DNA of 38,919 nt from Legionellales bacterium RIFCSPHIGHO2_12_FULL_37_14 (GTDB lineage Bacteria; Pseudomonadota; Gammaproteobacteria; Legionellales; Legionellaceae): contig MHBC01000004.1 in the NCBI GenBank assembly GCA_001804735.1, forward strand, positions 1 to 38,919, read 5' to 3'. A program made the position numbers and the translations under genes. This document shows positions 35,169 through 38,919 of this stretch, in pieces. Within the stretch, counting starts at the first letter, position 1; each line of letters opens with the position of its first letter. Under the pieces are notes generated by a model that was given only the letters and a program-made list of their open reading frames with translations, had not been told where the DNA came from and searched no databases.

Positions 35169-36265
35169 AAGGTTGGGCCTTGGCCCAACAAAAGATCTTT
35201 AACCACAACGCGTGAATCTTGCTCCACATAAAACCTAACTTTATTCTGATATTCCTTACGCGAATATATCTTTTCCTTAAGCATTAAAACCATAGAATCT
35301 GCAAGCTTATCTAAAACCTCTTGCCAATACATCCAGATATTATTTTCTTTTAAACCAAACAAAGGTAGTAACGCTAAGCCTTTCTCTGGCGCACCATTTT
35401 TAAAAATATGATATTTACAAAAAGTAAATAATGCATAACGCGCTTGCCAAAGTTTAAATGCTGAATCTGTTAAAGATAGACTATTTAGATTTACTAAGCT
35501 CGGAAATTTATTAGCAATAAAATTAACCAACCCTTCGAAGATCCAATATTTTAAACTAAAAGGCCATTTTGAATTAATTAATTCCTTCGCGGCTGCTTTA
35601 ATAAAATTTTGATCATCACCTTGAGGAACCTTAAGCTCTAATTGGTGGATAAAATGCTTAACCTTATTGGCAAAGTTTTTTTCATCCACATTAGCGCCTA
35701 TTGGCAATATAAGATATTTTAATAAGCTATCGTTAAATCCTATAAAGTCAGATCCATCATTAATATAAGAAAGATTTATTTCTCTTAACTTTGGTTTGCC
35801 TGAACATTGTAATAATTCTAAGCGTTGCAACTCAATAAAATGTTGCGCAGATCGTTTGATAATTTCAAATCCATCAAAATGTTTATCGTCATTTTTAATA
35901 AAATTAAATTTTTTTCCATACTTGCTACTAAAAATGAGCATGGCGGCAATAAATTGTTGCATCATGATTGATTCTAAATGAATATTCATTGGATATTGGG
36001 GAAGCGTGTTCCAACAAGTAGCTTCTTGTTTAAATGCAAGATTAAATAATCTAACGGATGCAAATAAACTATTAATAAGAAATGTTCTATCTTTACATTC
36101 ATCTTGCAGAATAATTAAATAACGCATAAAAGTCTTAAGAAATAAGACCTCTCCTTTAATGGGTGACGGAAGCTCTAAATCAGAAGCCACCTGATATTTA
36201 ATTAATAAAGGCGTGATTACATCCTGATGTACTCGACTACAAGCCGTGGAAAAACTAATTGACAC
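35165..36265 (-). CDS. Unrecognised 366-aa helical protein ending in a REP-like element
   Basis: I do not recognise this protein. It is mostly alpha-helical by composition, with no signal peptide, no clear membrane helix and no catalytic motif. Seven or so Trp and many Phe/Tyr suggest a folded globular protein. The last residues (about LLGQGPTF) are coded by REP-like copy C, so the original C-terminus was probably replaced. ATG 36265 has GGAG-like AAGGAG just upstream on the minus strand (CAACAAGGAGCGTTGGGTGTC region), about 12 bases off, so the start is moderately supported. Divergent from PBP1a; convergent with ftsB. Confidence 0.7.
   Translation of the reverse strand: MSISFSTACSRVHQDVITPLLIKYQVASDLELPSPIKGEVLFLKTFMRYLIILQDECKDRTFLINSLFASVRLFNLAFKQEATCWNTLPQYPMNIHLESIMMQQFIAAMLIFSSKYGKKFNFIKNDDKHFDGFEIIKRSAQHFIELQRLELLQCSGKPKLREINLSYINDGSDFIGFNDSLLKYLILPIGANVDEKNFANKVKHFIHQLELKVPQGDDQNFIKAAAKELINSKWPFSLKYWIFEGLVNFIANKFPSLVNLNSLSLTDSAFKLWQARYALFTFCKYHIFKNGAPEKGLALLPLFGLKENNIWMYWQEVLDKLADSMVLMLKEKIYSRKEYQNKVRFYVEQDSRVVVKDLLLGQGPTF
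35170..35194. repeat. REP-like element, copy C, coding the end of the 366-aa protein
   Basis: Perfect 8-bp stem GTTGGGCC-TT-GGCCCAAC at 35172-35189, preceded on the plus strand by GAAG (GTAG in the other copies) and followed by AAAAG. It covers the last codons of the minus-strand gene and begins just after the ftsB stop. Confidence 0.75.
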
Positions 36266-36299
36266 CCAACGCTCCTTGTTGAAATTAAAAATGCCATAA

Positions 36300-36320
36300 A
36301 TATTATATCGTGTATAATAT
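36300..36320. promoter_or_regulatory. Back-to-back -10 boxes in an inverted repeat
   Basis: ATATTATA (36300-36307) and TATAATAT (36313-36320) are exact reverse complements around TCGTG. Each arm holds a TATAAT: plus strand 36313-36318 for PBP1a, minus strand 36307-36302 for the 366-aa gene. Matching -35 boxes are poor on both sides. Confidence 0.5.
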
Positions 36321-36356
36321 AGACTATTTTAACTAATTTTGTTGTATCTTCCTCGC

Positions 36357-38735
36357 ATGAAAAAATTTACATCGTTTTTGCAAAAGTCATTTTTTGCATT
36401 TGTTAGTTTAAGTTTATTTATGACAATTGCTGGTAGTTTATTCTATCTTTACTTAGATAGCCAACTTCCAGTAGTGCATTCATTAAACGACATTAAACTC
36501 CAAGTACCTCTAAGGATTTATACCGAAGATGGCAAACTAATTCAAGAATATGGCGAAAAAAAACGCATACCAGTTGCATATAACAATATCCCTAAACCAT
36601 TAGTACAAGCTATTTTAGCAACCGAAGATCAGCGCTATTTTGATCACTCAGGGGTTGATGTGTTAGGGCTTGGACGCGCTGCTTTACGCATGATCCAAAC
36701 CGGCACTAAATCTCAAGGTGGCAGCACCATTACTATGCAAGTTGCACGCAACTTTTTTCTCTCGCGCAAAAAAACTTTCTTGCGTAAGTTTAAAGAAATT
36801 TTATTAGCAATAAAAATTGATAGGGAACTTTCCAAGGAAAAAATTTTAGAGCTTTACCTAAATAAAATTTATTTGGGTAACAGAGCTTATGGCGTAGGAG
36901 CTGCTGCCCAGGTTTATTTTGGTAAATCTCTAAGCGAGCTAACTCTTGCCGAAATGGCTATGATAGCAGGATTACCGCAATCTCCTTCTACCCAAAATCC
37001 TATAGTCAATAAAAACGCTGCTCTTAAAAGACGTAATCATGTTTTAGATAGAATGTTAGATGCAGGTTTTATTACTAAAATCCAACATCAACAAGCAATT
37101 GCTGAGCCTGTTAAGGTCTATTACCATAGCGCTAACATTGAAGTCCACGCTCCATTTGTTGCGGAAATGATTCGCCAATCAATGTATCAATATTATGGTA
37201 AAGCTGCTTATACCAAAGGTTATAAAGTTTATACAACTATTAAATCAAATTTACAGCTAACCGCAAATGCAGTTGTGCTTGAAAAGCTGATTGATTATGA
37301 ACATAGGCATGGTTATCGCGGTCCTATAAAAAATTTAGGTGCAGCAATTATCAAACACCCTAAACAAATAAAAGCTGCCTTAGCAAAATATCCTGAAGTT
37401 GAGTCTATGATTCCGGTAATTGTGACTTCAATTGAGGAGAGAACATTGCAAACAAAAGATGCAAAGCTCAAGGAGCGCAATATACCATTTAAAGGTTTTA
37501 AATGGGCAAGACGTGCGTTAAAAAGAGGCTGGTATGGACCCAACATTAACAGTGCTAACCAGGTTGTTGCGCTTGGAGATATTATTTATATAAGACAAGA
37601 AAAAGATATATGGGCACTAACTCAAATCCCCGAAGTAGAAGCAGCATTAGTTGCTATGAACCCCCATCATGGTGAAATTGAAGCATTAGTTGGAGGTGTT
37701 GATTTTGGTATTAATAAATTTAATCGCGCCACTCAATCTTTAAGACAACCAGGCTCAAGCTTTAAACCTTTTATTTATACAGCAGCGCTTGCTAAAGGCT
37801 ATACTTTAGCAACGCTTATTAATGATGCTCCTTTAGTTATTTATGATCCATCACAACCTAATTCAGAATATAGGCCGCACAATTATCATCATACTTTTGA
37901 TGGACCAACAAGGCTAAAAGAAGCCTTAGTAAAATCTAAAAACCTAGTATCATTAAGGATCTTAGATGATATTGGCATTGATTATGCGAAAGACTTTGTG
38001 CAACGCTTTGGCTTTAATAAAGCGAACCTACCTAATGGCTTATCCTTAGCTCTTGGAAGCTTAACTATAAGTCCTCTTGATTTAACTACGGCCTATGCAG
38101 TATTTGCTAATGGGGGGTTTCGCGTCCAACCTTACCTTATTGCTATAATAACTGACGATAAAGGCAAAGTTCTGTTAAAGTCCAAACCTTCCATTGCCTG
38201 TGATGCCTGCGCCCACGAAAAAAATCAATCTTTAGCGCCCCGGGTGTTAGATCAAGATTTAGCTTTCCTTATGCAAACTACCCTAAACAGTGTAATTAAA
38301 TCAGGTACCGGAAGAGCTGCTCTTTCACTAAAACGAGATGATATAGCAGGTAAAACAGGTACGACAAATGATCAAGTTGATGCCTGGTTTGCCGGCTTTC
38401 ACCCTGACTTAGTAACTACAGTTTGGGTAGGTTTTGACAACCCTCATTCTCTGCATGAAAGTGGAGCCTATGTAGCCCTACCTTTATGGATTGATTTTAT
38501 GCAAGTAGCCTTAAAAAATCTTCCCGAGAAACCTTTCGAACCACCAAGCTCGATTGCCGCATTTCCCATAGACAAAAAAACCGGCCTATTAACAAGCACC
38601 GATAACCCAGAGGGCATAATGGAATATTTCCAAAAAGATAAACCACCTGAAGCTTCCGGCACCGAAGAAGATTATGCCCCACAAGAAAATCTTGCGGTTA
38701 AAGCACCCAGAGAAGATAGCACCGATCTTTTTTAG
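36357..38735 (+). CDS. mrcA: Penicillin-binding protein 1A (bifunctional transglycosylase/transpeptidase)
   Basis: 792 aa from ATG 36357 (KKFTSFLQKSFFAFVS); a TTG six codons upstream is less likely. Class A PBP: cytoplasmic tip, membrane helix (about 12-34), GT51 transglycosylase domain with catalytic E90 in ATEDQRYFDH, GGSTITMQVARN and EILELYLN-type KILELYLNKIYLGN, an OB-like insert typical of PBP1a, then transpeptidase with S467 in GSSFKP, SKN at 527-529 and KTGTT (K666). It polymerises and cross-links peptidoglycan. The C-terminal tail after about 740 is acidic and Pro-rich. No outer-membrane activator gene lies next to it. Confidence 0.95.
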   Translation: MKKFTSFLQKSFFAFVSLSLFMTIAGSLFYLYLDSQLPVVHSLNDIKLQVPLRIYTEDGKLIQEYGEKKRIPVAYNNIPKPLVQAILATEDQRYFDHSGVDVLGLGRAALRMIQTGTKSQGGSTITMQVARNFFLSRKKTFLRKFKEILLAIKIDRELSKEKILELYLNKIYLGNRAYGVGAAAQVYFGKSLSELTLAEMAMIAGLPQSPSTQNPIVNKNAALKRRNHVLDRMLDAGFITKIQHQQAIAEPVKVYYHSANIEVHAPFVAEMIRQSMYQYYGKAAYTKGYKVYTTIKSNLQLTANAVVLEKLIDYEHRHGYRGPIKNLGAAIIKHPKQIKAALAKYPEVESMIPVIVTSIEERTLQTKDAKLKERNIPFKGFKWARRALKRGWYGPNINSANQVVALGDIIYIRQEKDIWALTQIPEVEAALVAMNPHHGEIEALVGGVDFGINKFNRATQSLRQPGSSFKPFIYTAALAKGYTLATLINDAPLVIYDPSQPNSEYRPHNYHHTFDGPTRLKEALVKSKNLVSLRILDDIGIDYAKDFVQRFGFNKANLPNGLSLALGSLTISPLDLTTAYAVFANGGFRVQPYLIAIITDDKGKVLLKSKPSIACDACAHEKNQSLAPRVLDQDLAFLMQTTLNSVIKSGTGRAALSLKRDDIAGKTGTTNDQVDAWFAGFHPDLVTTVWVGFDNPHSLHESGAYVALPLWIDFMQVALKNLPEKPFEPPSSIAAFPIDKKTGLLTSTDNPEGIMEYFQKDKPPEASGTEEDYAPQENLAVKAPREDSTDLF

Positions 38736-38781
38736 GACGGGAAACCTTTAAAAAAACTACAATGTAGTTATAATATAATTT

Positions 38782-38919
38782 ATGTCAAATATTACTTTTG
38801 AATGGGATGCTTCTAAGGCATCTCTAAATAAGAAAAAGCATGGTATTAGCTTTGATGAAGCTAAAACTGTATTTTTTGATGAAAATGCCAAAGTTATTCA
38901 TGATCCTGAACATTCAGAT
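38782..38919 (+). CDS. brnT: BrnT-family toxin (partial, cut by the window edge)
   Basis: 46 codons are visible before the window ends: MSNITFEWDASKASLNKKKH, then GISFDEAKTVFFDENAKVIHDPEHS. This is the N-terminal half of a BrnT (DUF497) ribonuclease toxin of about 90 residues, whose family form is FEWDxxKAxxNxxKHGVSFEEAxxVF. A BrnA antitoxin gene normally overlaps or follows directly, outside this window. A TATAAT at 38769-38774 is very close to the ATG, suggesting a short or absent leader. It follows PBP1a by 46 bases and is probably independent of it. Confidence 0.8.
   Translation, partial: MSNITFEWDASKASLNKKKHGISFDEAKTVFFDENAKVIHDPEHSD

Overview
The window is a dense, AT-rich bacterial chromosome segment with about 34 protein genes, no tRNA, rRNA or CRISPR seen, and no gene-free stretch over 300 bases. 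Gene content points to a Gram-negative gammaproteobacterium, most likely order Legionellales (Legionella/Coxiella/Berkiella-like). The evidence is a DotI/IcmL-domain protein (a family tied to the type IVB secretion system), a Com1-like periplasmic DsbA-family protein, GmhB (LPS heptose), MlaA, split GlyQ/GlyS, UvrD, HemW, PBP1a and FtsB. The genus is my inference from family knowledge, not from a search.

Layout. 1-135: GC-rich inverted-repeat island. 136-7380 (minus): uvrD, Com1/DsbA-like, glyQ, glyS, gmhB, pdxJ. 7466-8206 (plus): MlaA without a lipobox. 8213-14127 (minus): tightly coupled mdh-rnhA-dnaQ-ppsA-antiporter. 14204-16853 (plus): hemW and a POT peptide transporter. 16936-22014: accessory signalling block with a response regulator broken by a 9-A tract, a 47-bp palindrome, a PAS histidine kinase that seems to start at AUU, a divergent PLP aminotransferase with a C-terminal extension, and an SDR reductase. 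22133-25005 (plus): IcmL-like protein, polysaccharide deacetylase and YkuD-type L,D-transpeptidase, a likely envelope-remodelling operon. 25022-28427 (minus): aldehyde dehydrogenase and an anthranilate/PABA synthase pair. 28504-31716 (plus): aroK, an AAA/DUF4143 ATPase, aroQ, aroE. 31825-36265: a 588-aa orphan, eno, ftsB, and a 366-aa orphan on minus. 36357-38735: PBP1a. The right edge cuts a BrnT-type toxin gene.

Three themes stand out. First, enzyme + kinase + regulator (+ reductase) resembles in layout, though not in enzyme family, the Lqs/Cqs small-molecule signalling systems; it is the best candidate for an undescribed system. Second, short palindromic repeats recur and often end up coding: a GGATCC-type palindrome lies in frame inside trpE and forms the C-terminus of the antiporter, and a GTAG+hairpin REP-like element occurs three times and forms the C-terminus of the 366-aa protein. 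Third, a perfect 34-bp palindrome sits on the overlapping divergent promoters of trpE and aroK and looks like a shared operator for chorismate supply and use.
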